DNA from: Desulfobulbaceae bacterium UBA2276
Lineage (GTDB): Bacteria; Desulfobacterota; Desulfobulbia; Desulfobulbales; Desulfocapsaceae
Direction of reading: 5' to 3'
NCBI GenBank assembly: GCA_002347085.1
Contig: DDWW01000045.1
Location: 205-38,314 of the forward strand
DNA: 38,110 nucleotides
Shown: in pieces, positions 7,884-17,331 of the stretch
Layout: each line of letters begins with the position of its first letter
Numbering within the stretch: the first letter of the stretch is position 1
Notes under the pieces: model-generated
Told to the model about the DNA's origin: nothing
The model's input: only the letters and a program-made list of their open reading frames with translations
Databases searched by the model: none
Translations under genes and position numbers: made by a program

Positions 7884-10800
7884 TTAACTCATTATCCGAT
7901 TGATCGTGTCGATAAGTTCCTGCATCTGAAACGGTTTGCCAATGGCGGCGACAAAGCCATATTCCTGGCAACGGGCCATGATCGGATCATTGGAGTACCC
8001 GCTGGAGACAATGACCTTGGCCTTGGGATTGATGGCCAGGATCTCTGCCACCGCCTCTTTCCCCCCCATGCCGCCAGGGATGGTCAAGTCCATGATAATA
8101 ATATCAATTGCTTGCCCTGAGGCGTTCTGTTGTTGATAGATCTCGATCGCCTCTGTCCCGTCTCCGGCCAAGATCACGTCGTGACCCAGCATGGTCAGCA
8201 TGGCCTGGGCGACATCTAAGACCATTTTGTCGTCGTCCATGATCATGATTCTGGCCTTGCCCTGGTTTGTTGCCAAGGCCTTTTGGTACTCTTGTTGTTT
8301 TTCCTGCGGTCGATCTGTAGCCGGGAGATAAAGGGTGAAGGTCGTCCCTGTCCCCGGTTTTGACTGCACCGAAATGGAGCCATTATGTTTGCTGATGATG
8401 GAGTGGGTGATTGCCAGTCCCAGACCGCTTCCCTCTTGTTTGGTGGTGAAATAGGGGTCGAAAATTTTATCAATCAGGTTCTCCGGTATCCCGATGCCGC
8501 TGTCGCTGATGGTGATTTTAATGTACCTGCTGGTGTTGGGCAGGAAAATGTCCGGCGGAATCAGCGAATCAATATTTTTACAGTCAACCTGGATAGTCCC
8601 CCCATCAGGCATGGAGTGTTTGGCGTTGATGATAAGATTCTGGATAACCTGACTTATCTGGCCTTTATCGATGTCAACCAGCCACAGATCATCTGGGATA
8701 GAATAGCGACAGGCCACCGTGCTGCCGCGCAGAACAAAATCAGCAGAGTCTCGGATAATTTCCTTGATGGAGGCCGTCTCCTTGACCGGTTCGCCCCCCT
8801 TGGAAAAGGTGAGGAGTTGTTGTGTGAGGTTTTTGGCCCTGAGCGAGGCCTTCTCCGCTTCGGTCAGCAGTTTCCGTGTCTCATCTCCCAGGCGGCTGTC
8901 GTACAAGGCCAGATTGATATTCCCCAGGATAGCGGCCAGGATATTATTGAAGTCGTGGGCGATACCGCCTGCCAGTACCCCCACCGATTCCAGTTTTTTT
9001 ACCTTCAGCAGTTCTTCTTCCAAACGGTGTTTTTCGGTCACATCGCGGAAGACCAGGACAACGCCAATGACCCGGCCTTCTCGATCACGGATGGGCGCGG
9101 CGCTGTCCCCTATCTTTCGTTCTCTCCCGTCTCTGGCGATCAGGATGGTATGATTGGCCAGCCCCATGATCTCCCCGGATACCAGCACCTTTGCCGTCGG
9201 GTTTTCGCAGGGCTTACGGGTCTGCTCATGGATAATATTGAATACTTCTGTAAGTGGCCGGCCCTGCGCCTCTTGCTGGCTCCAGCCGGTCAGCGTTTCG
9301 GCCACGGTATTGAGCAGAACGACCCGGCTTTGCGTGTCGGTGGTGATAACTCCGTCACCGATACTGCGCAAGGTAACGGCCAGTTGTTCTCTTTCGTCTG
9401 CCAGGTCATTTTTCGCTTTCTTGCGGGGGGTAATGTTGATGGCAATCTCCATGCGGACCAGACGGCCATCGGTCCATTGGATCGCCTGATCGCGGCATTC
9501 AAACCAATCCTGAGTCACGGTATTCTGCAACTCCCAGATCAGAGTACCGGTGGAATTGCCACCGGCATCAAGGAGTTTGTCGTTGGAGCAAAATGAACAA
9601 GGCCCGCTCTGGCCTGCTTGCAGGGTTTGCCAGCAGAGCTTGCCGGTGATCTCTCCCCAGATTTCCTTGCCGTATTTATTGATGAATAAAATCTCATGTG
9701 TTTCCATGTCGGCGACATAGACGAGGGCGTCCAGGCTGTCAACCAGGGTCTGGAAGCGGGCGATCGCCGTATTCTTTTCCTCCTCTGTCTTCTTGCGCTC
9801 ACTCATATCGCGGACCACGGCGATCAGGCGGTCATCATCACCAATTCGTGATAAACGCAGGCTGACCTCAACCCAGAAGAGTCGGCCATCCTTGGCGCGG
9901 GCATGCCAGTCAAAGACCTGCGGGGCGCCTGCTTTTGCCGCCTGTGTTTTGGCTATGGCCTCGCTCACTGTGTAGGGATGAACGCCGGAACTAAAGGTGC
10001 CGCTGTAGTTGCCGATGGCCTCTTCACGGGTGTAGCCGTACATCTCGCACATCTGCTGGTTGACGTCAATAATCTTACTGGTCGCACTGTCATAAATAAA
10101 GATGGCCTCGCCGACTGCGTTAAAGATGGCTGCAAAGCGCATCTCGCTGGCCTTGAGTTCCTTGACATGCATTGCGACTGCTGCAGCCATGGCATTGAAA
10201 TCAGAGGCAAGGGTGGCGATCTCATCGTGACCGGAGATGAGGATCTGGGCGCTGTAGTCACCCTGTGCCACCCGGTGGGTCCCGTCGGTCAGGGCGCGGA
10301 TGTGGCGGGTGACCAGATAGCCGCCGGTGGCAAGGAGAAGCAGGCTGAGGAAAATTTCGATTGCCGCGATAATGCCTCCCTCTTGCATAACCTGGTGTTG
10401 CGTAGCGATAACCGAGGCAAGGGAAAGGCCAAAACGTACTGAGCCGACCTCGTTGCCGGCGATGGTCAAGGGCAGGCGTACATCGTAGGTGAGATCGTCC
10501 AGCAGGGCTTCGGCAACACTGTGGTCTCTGCGGTCTTCCTCAGGTGCCGCCCCTGGATCGACCTTGCCGGATGAAGCGATGACCTTGCCGGCCGGGTCAA
10601 GGACGATGATGTAGCTGAGCTCGGTGCGTTGGGTGCTGGTCAAGCGGTCGAGGATAGCTGTCACTTCGGTGTGGTCGCGCTGGAACACACGGCCCGCCAG
10701 CGCCGCATCAAGCAGGGGGATAAGCGCTTCCAGCCGCGTCTTGGTCTCTGACTCAATTGCTTTGTCAAGCAGACGGAAGTTATTGATGAGTAATATCGAG

Positions 10801-10889
10801 AGCATGACGATCTCGACAGTGATGGCGGTGGCCACCAGTTTGAATCGTAACGAACGGTACCAAGGAACTGAACGGGATTGATCGGTCAT
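7884..10889 (-). CDS. Membrane-bound hybrid sensor histidine kinase (HAMP, 3 PAS, REC)
   Basis: About 1001 residues from the ATG at 10889, which lies 4 nt past the stop of the PhnD-like gene. An ATG at 10916 that overlaps that gene is the alternative. Domains in order (approximate residues): TM helix 16-38; periplasmic sensor; TM helix 170-193 (IEIFLSLLLLATGGYL); HAMP to about 245; PAS 255-370; a second PAS with a CSFC cysteine pair; a third PAS to about 630; the HisKA phosphoacceptor histidine in GGIAHDFNNILAAI; HATPase with DSGIGIPENLIDKIF and GSGLGLAITHSI; and a C-terminal receiver with acidic pocket MIMDDDK and phosphoacceptor in IIIMDLTIPGG. It probably takes its input from the PhnD-like protein encoded just upstream. 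No output regulator is encoded nearby. Confidence 0.92.
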   Translation of the reverse strand: MTDQSRSVPWYRSLRFKLVATAITVEIVMLSILLINNFRLLDKAIESETKTRLEALIPLLDAALAGRVFQRDHTEVTAILDRLTSTQRTELSYIIVLDPAGKVIASSGKVDPGAAPEEDRRDHSVAEALLDDLTYDVRLPLTIAGNEVGSVRFGLSLASVIATQHQVMQEGGIIAAIEIFLSLLLLATGGYLVTRHIRALTDGTHRVAQGDYSAQILISGHDEIATLASDFNAMAAAVAMHVKELKASEMRFAAIFNAVGEAIFIYDSATSKIIDVNQQMCEMYGYTREEAIGNYSGTFSSGVHPYTVSEAIAKTQAAKAGAPQVFDWHARAKDGRLFWVEVSLRLSRIGDDDRLIAVVRDMSERKKTEEEKNTAIARFQTLVDSLDALVYVADMETHEILFINKYGKEIWGEITGKLCWQTLQAGQSGPCSFCSNDKLLDAGGNSTGTLIWELQNTVTQDWFECRDQAIQWTDGRLVRMEIAINITPRKKAKNDLADEREQLAVTLRSIGDGVITTDTQSRVVLLNTVAETLTGWSQQEAQGRPLTEVFNIIHEQTRKPCENPTAKVLVSGEIMGLANHTILIARDGRERKIGDSAAPIRDREGRVIGVVLVFRDVTEKHRLEEELLKVKKLESVGVLAGGIAHDFNNILAAILGNINLALYDSRLGDETRKLLTEAEKASLRAKNLTQQLLTFSKGGEPVKETASIKEIIRDSADFVLRGSTVACRYSIPDDLWLVDIDKGQISQVIQNLIINAKHSMPDGGTIQVDCKNIDSLIPPDIFLPNTSRYIKITISDSGIGIPENLIDKIFDPYFTTKQEGSGLGLAITHSIISKHNGSISVQSKPGTGTTFTLYLPATDRPQEKQQEYQKALATNQGKARIMIMDDDKMVLDVAQAMLTMLGHDVILAGDGTEAIEIYQQQNASGQAIDIIIMDLTIPGGMGGKEAVAEILAINPKAKVIVSSGYSNDPIMARCQEYGFVAAIGKPFQMQELIDTINRIMS

Positions 10890-10893
10890 TTTG

Positions 10894-11757
10894 TCACTGT
10901 GGTTGGAGGAGGACATGGACAAAGGGGGCGGCGCTTTCCATGGTCGCGTCGTCAAGCGGTTGGAAGGACCCGAACTGGCTTTTCTGGAAAAAAGTCTTGC
11001 CTTCCGTAGTGTCCTGGAAGTGTAACAGTGAATCGATCAGGCGCCGGATGGTTTCCTGGTCGGTCTTGGGGCTGGCCATCACCAGAAAGGACGAAGCCGC
11101 TGATCTGGTGCGGAAGATCTCGCGGAGCTGGTGATGCTGTTCGGCGTTGACATGTTCCCAGTTGTCCCAGAGCAGGGTCGGGGTGGCGCCGACATCTGCC
11201 TCGCCGAGGAACACCGACTGGACGACGTTGGAAAAGGTGGCGGTCTCGATAACTTTCATATCTTTGTCCAGTAGGATCCCTTTGTCGGCGATTGCTTCCT
11301 TGGCCAAAAGGTAGGTTAGAGATCGCCTGTTGCCGACCGTTATCTTCTTGTTGCGGAGGTCCTCTAAGCCCTGCACGCTTGATTCCTGACGCACCAGAAG
11401 CACTGCGGCAGTTTTCTGGCCGGATTGCACGACCCGCTGCCAGCCATCGCGCTTCTCGGCCAGGTTCCCCATGTGTGCCGCTGTCAGCACCAGATCGTAT
11501 TCACCTTTGGCCGTGCGGTCCACATAGCTCAAGAAGTCGGGGGCAGATACGAGGGTGACCTTCTTGCCCAGCGCCTCCTCAATGCGTTTGCACAGGGGCG
11601 AGAGCTGTTCCATCATCTGGTTTGCCGAAATATAGGGAAAGACCCCGAGGGTGAGCGTTTCACCTTGGGGGGCTGCGGGAGCGGCTGGCAGGGCGGGAGG
11701 AAACAGAATGGCGAGGGCGGAAATCACCCGCAGGGCGCATTTTATGAGGTGATTCAT
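10894..11757 (-). CDS. PhnD-like periplasmic substrate-binding protein
   Basis: This 287-residue exported protein begins MNHLIKCALRVISALAILF and continues to a likely signal peptidase cut after ALPAAPAAP. The mature part matches the PhnD/PtxB phosphate-phosphonate binding family: TLTLGVFPYISANQMMEQL, SYVDRTAKGEYDLVLTA, and VGNRRSLTYLLAKEA. The ATG is preceded by a strong AGGAGGCTCCA site. No ABC permease or ATPase is adjacent. Instead the next gene, 4 nt downstream, is a transmembrane hybrid histidine kinase. The pair is therefore best read as a periplasmic ligand sensor feeding a kinase rather than a transporter. The ligand is unknown. Confidence 0.88.
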   Translation of the reverse strand: MNHLIKCALRVISALAILFPPALPAAPAAPQGETLTLGVFPYISANQMMEQLSPLCKRIEEALGKKVTLVSAPDFLSYVDRTAKGEYDLVLTAAHMGNLAEKRDGWQRVVQSGQKTAAVLLVRQESSVQGLEDLRNKKITVGNRRSLTYLLAKEAIADKGILLDKDMKVIETATFSNVVQSVFLGEADVGATPTLLWDNWEHVNAEQHHQLREIFRTRSAASSFLVMASPKTDQETIRRLIDSLLHFQDTTEGKTFFQKSQFGSFQPLDDATMESAAPFVHVLLQPQ

Positions 11758-12038
11758 TGGAGCCTCCTTGGCCTGTTGAGTAAAAATAGTGTTTGAAAGA
11801 GGGCCGTTTTTTTTAAAGCATATTTAAGGTTATCAACAGGATATGAAAAATACAAATCTGTTGACTCTTTATTTTCAGTTTTTTCTTTTTCCCTGAGGGA
11901 GAAAGTGGCAGAAGGCCGGATGAGGGACAGGTGTCGCGGTGGAGAGGTTGCAGGCTGAAGGACTGTCGATATGACTTATCGGCCATTTTGTGCCGTTTCT
12001 CCGTCAGTATTCAGCCTTCAGTCTCTCTATCTGAGCAG

Positions 12039-14378
12039 TTACTCTTCTTTTTCTTCAGCCAGGGGCTTCCACACCGGCCCGGTGGAGGTGTCGATGATCT
12101 GGATGCCCTGGCGCAACAGTTCATCGCGCACGTCATCGGCGGCCTGCCAGTCTTTATCGGCCCTGGCCTTTTCGCGGCGGGCTATGAGGGTACCCACGGC
12201 CGGGGCTAAGGGGCAGCCCTTCAGGCGGAAGATCTGGAGTACCTGATTGATCGTGTTGAAACTCTCGAGAATATCTTTTTTCTGATCGTGATCGAGATTA
12301 TTGACGTTGAGGACGGGGCCTACGATCTTGATAAATTTATAGACCGCGGCCATGGCCTTGGAAACGTTGAGGTCATCGTCCATGGCCTCGACAAACTGCT
12401 CATTCATGGCGGAGATAAAGACGGCGATTTCCGGATGGGGTTTGCCTGGCGGCAGGCAGAGGAGTTTGCAGGTGAACTCATCAAGGCGGCGCAGGGCGGT
12501 ACGGACGTTGATCAGCCGTTTGAAGGAAAAATTCAGCGGCATACGATAGTGGACCGAGAGCAGCATGAAGCGCACCTCGCGGGGGGTAAAGCCGCGTAGG
12601 ACCAGATCGTTCAAGGTTACTACGTTGCCGGCCTCAGCCGACATCATCTTGCCATCGACCAGCAGGAGCTCGGAGTGCAGCCAGTATTTGGCCAGGGGCT
12701 TGCCGGTCAGGGCCTCGGCAATGGCGATCTCGTTTTCGTGGTGCGGGAAGATGAGATTGCGGCTGCTGGTGTGGATGTCGAGCGTCTGGCCTAAGAAACG
12801 GGTGGACATGGCCGAACATTCGATATGCCAGCCGGGACGGACATTGCCCCAGTCGGTCTCGTAAAATATCCCCTTTTTCAGCTCGGCCAGGGTGGAGCGC
12901 TTGAGCAGGGTGAAGTCGCGGGGGTTGTCCTTTTCGTAGTTATCGAGATCGACGGTGCGGCCCAACTGGATCTTGCTCAGATCAATGCCTGACAGGCGGC
13001 CATAGCGTTTGAATTTGGAAATGTCAAAGTAGATGGAACCATGTTTTTCATAGGCAAAGCCCTTGTGAATCAGGGCATGGCTGATCTCGATCATGTCGGC
13101 AACATGCTCCGAGGCCTTGGGGTAACCGGTGGCCCGTTTGACCCCCAGGGCGTCGATGGCCTCCATGAAGCCATCAATGTATTTGGAGGTAAACTCGGTC
13201 AGTGAGACTTCGTCCCGGATTGCGCCGGTGATGGTGTTGTCGTCAAGATCCGTAAAATTCATATAGGAATCAACGGTCAATCCTTTGCTTTCGAGGTAGC
13301 GGGTGATCAGATCGGTGACGACGAAACGCCGGCACAATGAGAGGTTTGGTGGTTCGTAGGCGGTGGGGCCGCAGGTGTAGAAGGTGACCTTGCCCTCGGT
13401 CTGGGGGGTGAAGACCTCTTTTTTCTTGCTCAGGGTATTAAAGAACCGTAGCTGTGATTTTTTCCCCTCGGTCTGGGCGGTTTTGCGGGTGAACAGGGGG
13501 GTGCTCAGGTAGCGTTCGCCGCTGTCCGGGAGCAGGGTGACAATGAAGCCGTTTGTTAACTTTTTGGCGAGGTTGATGGCGGTAAACATGGCGGCGCCAC
13601 TGCTCATCCCTACCAGCAGCCCTTCTTTGCGGGCCAGAAGGCGGGCCATCTGAAAGGCATCTTCGTCATCGATGTTGACGATCTCGCTTGCTTTTGATTT
13701 GTCAAAGATCCCGGGTCGATACGATTCCTTCATGTTTTTCAGCCCCTGGATCTTGTGGCCCAGGAAGGGTTCGACTCCAATGATCTTGACCTGGGGCTGG
13801 TGCTCGGAAAACCAGGCGCAGAGGCCCATGACCGTACCGGAGGTGCCAAGGGTGGCGACAATATGGGTCACCTGGCCCTCGGTCTGCTGCCAGATCTCCG
13901 GGGCTGTGCCGGTGTAGTGGGCCTGCCAGTTGGCCTCATTGTTGAATTGATCGGTAAGGAAATAGCGCTTAGGATGTTCACGGGCCATGGCGTAGGCCTT
14001 TTCAATGGCCCCATCGGTGCTGCGGTGGGCCGGGGTGAGGAGGATCTCGGCGCCATAGGCCTGCATGATCTTGCGGCGCTCCAGCGACGCCGATTCGGAC
14101 ATGATGAGCTGGCAGCGATAGCCCTTGGCGGCGCAGACCATGGCCAGACCGATGCCGGTATTGCCGCTGGTGGCCTCGAGGACGATCTTGTCTCTTGTGA
14201 GTTCGCCGCTTTTTTCGCCGGCCTCAATCATGGCCAGGGCAATCCGTTCTTTGACCGAGCCGCCGGGGTTGGCAGATTCGAGCTTGCCATAGAGGCGAAC
14301 ATTGTTATTGGTCCACAGCCGATTGATACGGATGAGCGGGGTGTTGCCGATGGCGTCTAAGACAGAGTTGCAGAGCAT
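12039..14378 (-). CDS. Cysteine synthase fused to cysteinyl-tRNA synthetase-like domain
   Basis: A single 779-residue frame. Residues 1-300 are an O-acetylserine sulfhydrylase (CysK) with the PLP lysine K43 in NPGGSVKERI, the phosphate-binding TSGNTGIG, GTSGTVMG, and LPDSGERYLST. Residues 310-779 align along their whole length with CysS: LRFFNTLSKKKEVF, GWHIECSAMS, FPHHENEIA, and a C-terminal helical DALR-like part. The zinc ligands are present (C336, C521, H546, E550). However, the HIGH motif is replaced by NLSL (345-348) and KMSKS by MMSAE (578-582). The GGGSD loop is also altered, to TSSRN. The catalytic chemistry of the second half is therefore doubtful. A start with AAGGGA upstream supports ATG 14378. 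There is no frameshift between the halves. Confidence 0.93.
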   Translation of the reverse strand: MLCNSVLDAIGNTPLIRINRLWTNNNVRLYGKLESANPGGSVKERIALAMIEAGEKSGELTRDKIVLEATSGNTGIGLAMVCAAKGYRCQLIMSESASLERRKIMQAYGAEILLTPAHRSTDGAIEKAYAMAREHPKRYFLTDQFNNEANWQAHYTGTAPEIWQQTEGQVTHIVATLGTSGTVMGLCAWFSEHQPQVKIIGVEPFLGHKIQGLKNMKESYRPGIFDKSKASEIVNIDDEDAFQMARLLARKEGLLVGMSSGAAMFTAINLAKKLTNGFIVTLLPDSGERYLSTPLFTRKTAQTEGKKSQLRFFNTLSKKKEVFTPQTEGKVTFYTCGPTAYEPPNLSLCRRFVVTDLITRYLESKGLTVDSYMNFTDLDDNTITGAIRDEVSLTEFTSKYIDGFMEAIDALGVKRATGYPKASEHVADMIEISHALIHKGFAYEKHGSIYFDISKFKRYGRLSGIDLSKIQLGRTVDLDNYEKDNPRDFTLLKRSTLAELKKGIFYETDWGNVRPGWHIECSAMSTRFLGQTLDIHTSSRNLIFPHHENEIAIAEALTGKPLAKYWLHSELLLVDGKMMSAEAGNVVTLNDLVLRGFTPREVRFMLLSVHYRMPLNFSFKRLINVRTALRRLDEFTCKLLCLPPGKPHPEIAVFISAMNEQFVEAMDDDLNVSKAMAAVYKFIKIVGPVLNVNNLDHDQKKDILESFNTINQVLQIFRLKGCPLAPAVGTLIARREKARADKDWQAADDVRDELLRQGIQIIDTSTGPVWKPLAEEKEE

Positions 14379-14399
14379 AAGTATCCCTTGGGAATGGCG

Positions 14400-14486
14400 A
14401 ATTACGAATGAGGAATTACGAATGGATTACGAAGTGAAGTCCAGGGTGTTTTTTTATTCATAATTCGTAATTAGTAATTCGTAATT
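14400..14486. repeat. AATTACGAAT inverted/tandem repeat cluster
   Basis: Two 24-nt arms, 14400-14423 and 14463-14486, are inverted relative to each other with about four central mismatches. Each arm holds two copies of an AATTACGAAT unit. The spacer contains a run of seven T. It lies in the gap between the DUF721 gene and the CysK-CysS fusion. It could fold into a terminator-like hairpin, but it is more simply a small intergenic repeat. Confidence 0.6.
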
Positions 14487-14522
14487 GATCGGTCAAGTTC
14501 TTTCTCCGGCATGGCCTCCCCA

Positions 14523-14993
14523 TTAGTTTCTCTGGCAGGAGTGAGACAGATACCAGAGGCTCATCAGGGAATCCCTGATTTTTTCGTCCTCAATGCTGGC
14601 AATCTGTTGTTGAAAAGAATCCTGGGCGGCGGGTGAGGGCTGGGTAAAGCGAACCGTCGGCCGGGCCTGCGTTTCGGTGTGGCGATTGTCGGCCAGGGTG
14701 AAGCGGATGTCTGTAAGATGAGAGAGACGGAGGGTTTTGTTCACGGTCTCCAGAAGCTGGATCTTCTGGAATTGTAACTGCTGCATCCAGGCGGAATTGG
14801 TGATCTCCAGCCACAGGACAGAGCCCACGATCTTCAGCGGCCGGGCATGGGTGGTGATGGTCGTGTCAACTATGGTGTCCCAGTGCAGGAACAGGCTGTG
14901 GCTATCTAATTGCTGCCGCCATCCTTGAGCGTGGGTAATTCCGGTGAGGAGACCGGCAAGGAGCTGTGGCCCTTTCTGGTTGTCGTCTCTCAT
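14523..14993 (-). CDS. DUF721/DciA-like protein
   Basis: The 156-residue protein has the DUF721 core near residues 35-90: FLHWDTIVDTTITTHARPLKI, then GSVLWLEITNSAWMQQL, the W-x(n)-G form found in DciA-type proteins that recruit the replicative helicase. The C-terminal 60 residues are variable and polar. No strong ribosome binding site is seen. It lies 39 nt downstream of the amidase gene on the same strand, and the two may share a transcript. The helicase-loading role belongs to the family as a whole and is not shown here. Confidence 0.75.
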   Translation of the reverse strand: MRDDNQKGPQLLAGLLTGITHAQGWRQQLDSHSLFLHWDTIVDTTITTHARPLKIVGSVLWLEITNSAWMQQLQFQKIQLLETVNKTLRLSHLTDIRFTLADNRHTETQARPTVRFTQPSPAAQDSFQQQIASIEDEKIRDSLMSLWYLSHSCQRN

Positions 14994-15032
14994 GGGGTGA
15001 TTGCAGTAGATTGTGGACCCAGAGGGGGATAA

Positions 15033-17084
15033 CTAACGGCTGGCGGTGATGGTGCCGATGTATTTCTGCAAGCCCTTAGCGATTTCAGCGGCCAAGGCAT
15101 CTTGGTAACCCTCTTTTTTTACCTGTTGGGCATCGGTCTTGTTGCTGATAAAGGCCATTTCGATCAGGACGGCTGGCATTTCGGCACCGATCAGGACATA
15201 AAAAGGTGCCTGCTTGACTCCCAGACTTTTTACCTGTTGGAATTTTCGGTCAGCCAGCCCAGAGGTCAGCGCATCCTGCACCTTCGTGGCTAACCTGGAT
15301 GATTCATCAATCTTGGAGTTCTTCATGATATCGGAGAGGATACTTTGCAGGTCGCTCAATTGATGGGTCGAGGTCGCATTCTCCAGGGCGGCCACCCGGA
15401 TGGCCTCAGGGTCGGTACTCAGGTTGAGGTAATAGGTCTCGAAACCGTATATCTTGGCCGAGGAATGGGCGTTGAGGTGCAGGGAGATGAAGAGGTCTGC
15501 GGCATTGGCGTTGGCAATGGCGGTTCGCTCTTCCAGAGAGATAAAGACATCTTCGTTGCGGGTGAGAATGACCTCGCAGCCCAGCTCTTTTTTAAGTTTA
15601 ATGGCCAGTTTTTTTGCCATTTGCAGGACGATATCCTTTTCTTTCATGCCAAAGGCTGAGGCCCCAGGGTCTTTGCCGCCATGGCCGGGATCAATAACAA
15701 CCCGGCGCACACCAAGGTTTAATTGCTGGGCCAGGGAGAGGGTTGGGGTGGTGAGGGGGGCGTTGAGTTCCGGTGCTGCTTGCTTGGGTTTGCTGGAGAT
15801 CTTGATCTTTTTGTAGTCTTGGAGGATGAGAACAGGCGTACCTCGCGTGTCTGTTTGGGTGGTTGTCTTCGTTTCTGTTTTTTCTGGTTGTGTGTCAAGG
15901 CGGTTGTTGACGAGGGGGGGCTCGTCAGTATTGATATTGGGAACACTTGCCTCGGCCTCGCTATCACTGCTCTTAGTCGTGGTGTCAGGGCTTACCATAC
16001 TATTCTCAGTGCTGTTTTGTCCATGGACGTCAACAATAACCCGGAAGGGGTCGGGAAGGCTGTAGATCTTGTAGCTTTTGATGGACTCAATATCGAGCAC
16101 GACCCGTACCGTATCAGGAGTGAACTGGGCGGTGCGAACCTGTTGGAGCAGACCGTCTTTTATGGGGATGGGTGCCCGGTATTTGGGCTCAATATAACTC
16201 TTGTCAAAATCGATAAAGAGACGGCGTGGCTGCTCGCCAAGCTTTTCCAGCAACTCTTCTCGATAGGTGACCGGCCGTGAGGTCTTAATGACGATTCGGG
16301 TGTAATTCTGCGAAGACCAGTATTCCACCGGCTTTACATAAGAGCGCTTCTTGACATTGGGCAGCTCGGGTGCCCCTGTCGTTGGGACTGCTTCTGGTGA
16401 TTTTGCGGACTCTATGGGTTGTGCATCCTCAGGGGAGGATTGGGAGATTATAGTCGAAGCTGGATCAACGGGCGGCGGGGGGAGTGGAATGTTATATTCT
16501 TTGGCCAGAAAATTCAGCTTTTCCAGGGCCTTGTCCGTTAAATCACCCGTGTAATATTCGGCGGTGATTCGGGCATAATTCTTGGCTGCCTCCTGAGGAT
16601 CTTTTTTGTCTTCAAGCTGGATGCGCCCTATGGTGAAAAGGGAATCATCGGCTAATGGATGCCAAGGGAAGAGGGTGATAACTTCTTGGTAACTTGCCAG
16701 AGATTTGTCCAGATCAACAGGGTTATGGAATTGCTGGTAGCGGCTGTAGTTGATCCGTCCCAGCATGAACAGGCTGGCGGCGGCGTATCTGGATTTGGGC
16801 TGCCGGTCATGAATCCTCTGGAAATTCTCCAGGGCGGTGGCCCAGTTTGCCGGGGCGATTATTCGTTCTTTGTCGTTTTTCAGCTCGGTGAAAAAAGCAG
16901 TGGCCTGCTCGAAACCTTTGCCTGTATCGTTTTCTGGATTTTCCAGGCTAAGAGTTTCTCTCGTGGCCACGCTGCTGTCTGGAGATTCCTTGCCTTGCAC
17001 GGTCTCCTCGCACCAGAGGGGGCGAGAGGTATAGTGCAGAATGCTTAAGATGGTAAAGAGAAAAATGACGATAAGACGGTGCAT
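15033..17084 (-). CDS. N-acetylmuramoyl-L-alanine amidase with TPR and AMIN domains
   Basis: A 683-residue periplasmic murein hydrolase of the AmiC type. Order: signal peptide (MHRLIVIFLFTILSILHYT); a TPR-like helical region, residues 60-200 (LEKLNFLAKEY ends it); a Pro/Ser linker; an AMIN domain at about 250-360 (YVKPVEYWSSQNYTRIVIKT); a second low-complexity linker; and an Amidase_3 domain at about 450-680. Its zinc and catalytic residues are visible in VVIDPGHGGKDPGA, MKEKDIVLQ, ISLHLNAHS and LIEMAFISN. It would cleave septal peptidoglycan, and AMIN usually targets it to the division site. The TPR addition is typical of deltaproteobacterial homologues. It probably shares a transcript with the DUF721 gene. 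Confidence 0.94.
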   Translation of the reverse strand: MHRLIVIFLFTILSILHYTSRPLWCEETVQGKESPDSSVATRETLSLENPENDTGKGFEQATAFFTELKNDKERIIAPANWATALENFQRIHDRQPKSRYAAASLFMLGRINYSRYQQFHNPVDLDKSLASYQEVITLFPWHPLADDSLFTIGRIQLEDKKDPQEAAKNYARITAEYYTGDLTDKALEKLNFLAKEYNIPLPPPPVDPASTIISQSSPEDAQPIESAKSPEAVPTTGAPELPNVKKRSYVKPVEYWSSQNYTRIVIKTSRPVTYREELLEKLGEQPRRLFIDFDKSYIEPKYRAPIPIKDGLLQQVRTAQFTPDTVRVVLDIESIKSYKIYSLPDPFRVIVDVHGQNSTENSMVSPDTTTKSSDSEAEASVPNINTDEPPLVNNRLDTQPEKTETKTTTQTDTRGTPVLILQDYKKIKISSKPKQAAPELNAPLTTPTLSLAQQLNLGVRRVVIDPGHGGKDPGASAFGMKEKDIVLQMAKKLAIKLKKELGCEVILTRNEDVFISLEERTAIANANAADLFISLHLNAHSSAKIYGFETYYLNLSTDPEAIRVAALENATSTHQLSDLQSILSDIMKNSKIDESSRLATKVQDALTSGLADRKFQQVKSLGVKQAPFYVLIGAEMPAVLIEMAFISNKTDAQQVKKEGYQDALAAEIAKGLQKYIGTITASR

Positions 17085-17331
17085 TAGTTATGGTCGGTGG
17101 TTGTGCTTTTGGTGAAAAATACCAATGACTCTTGAGGGTAAAGAAGTAACTGTTGAAAGGGATGTCTTCTTTATTGAATAGTGGGAACTATACATAAAAG
17201 CGGCCTGTATGGCAAAAGAAAAGATCTCACTCAGTGGTCAGCTTATCCAGCTTACAGAGGCCGCCTAAGGCCTGTCGGGGTGGGCTTGTAACCTCCATAT
17301 CTTGTGTTGGGCAGGTTGCAAGCTTTGAGTG

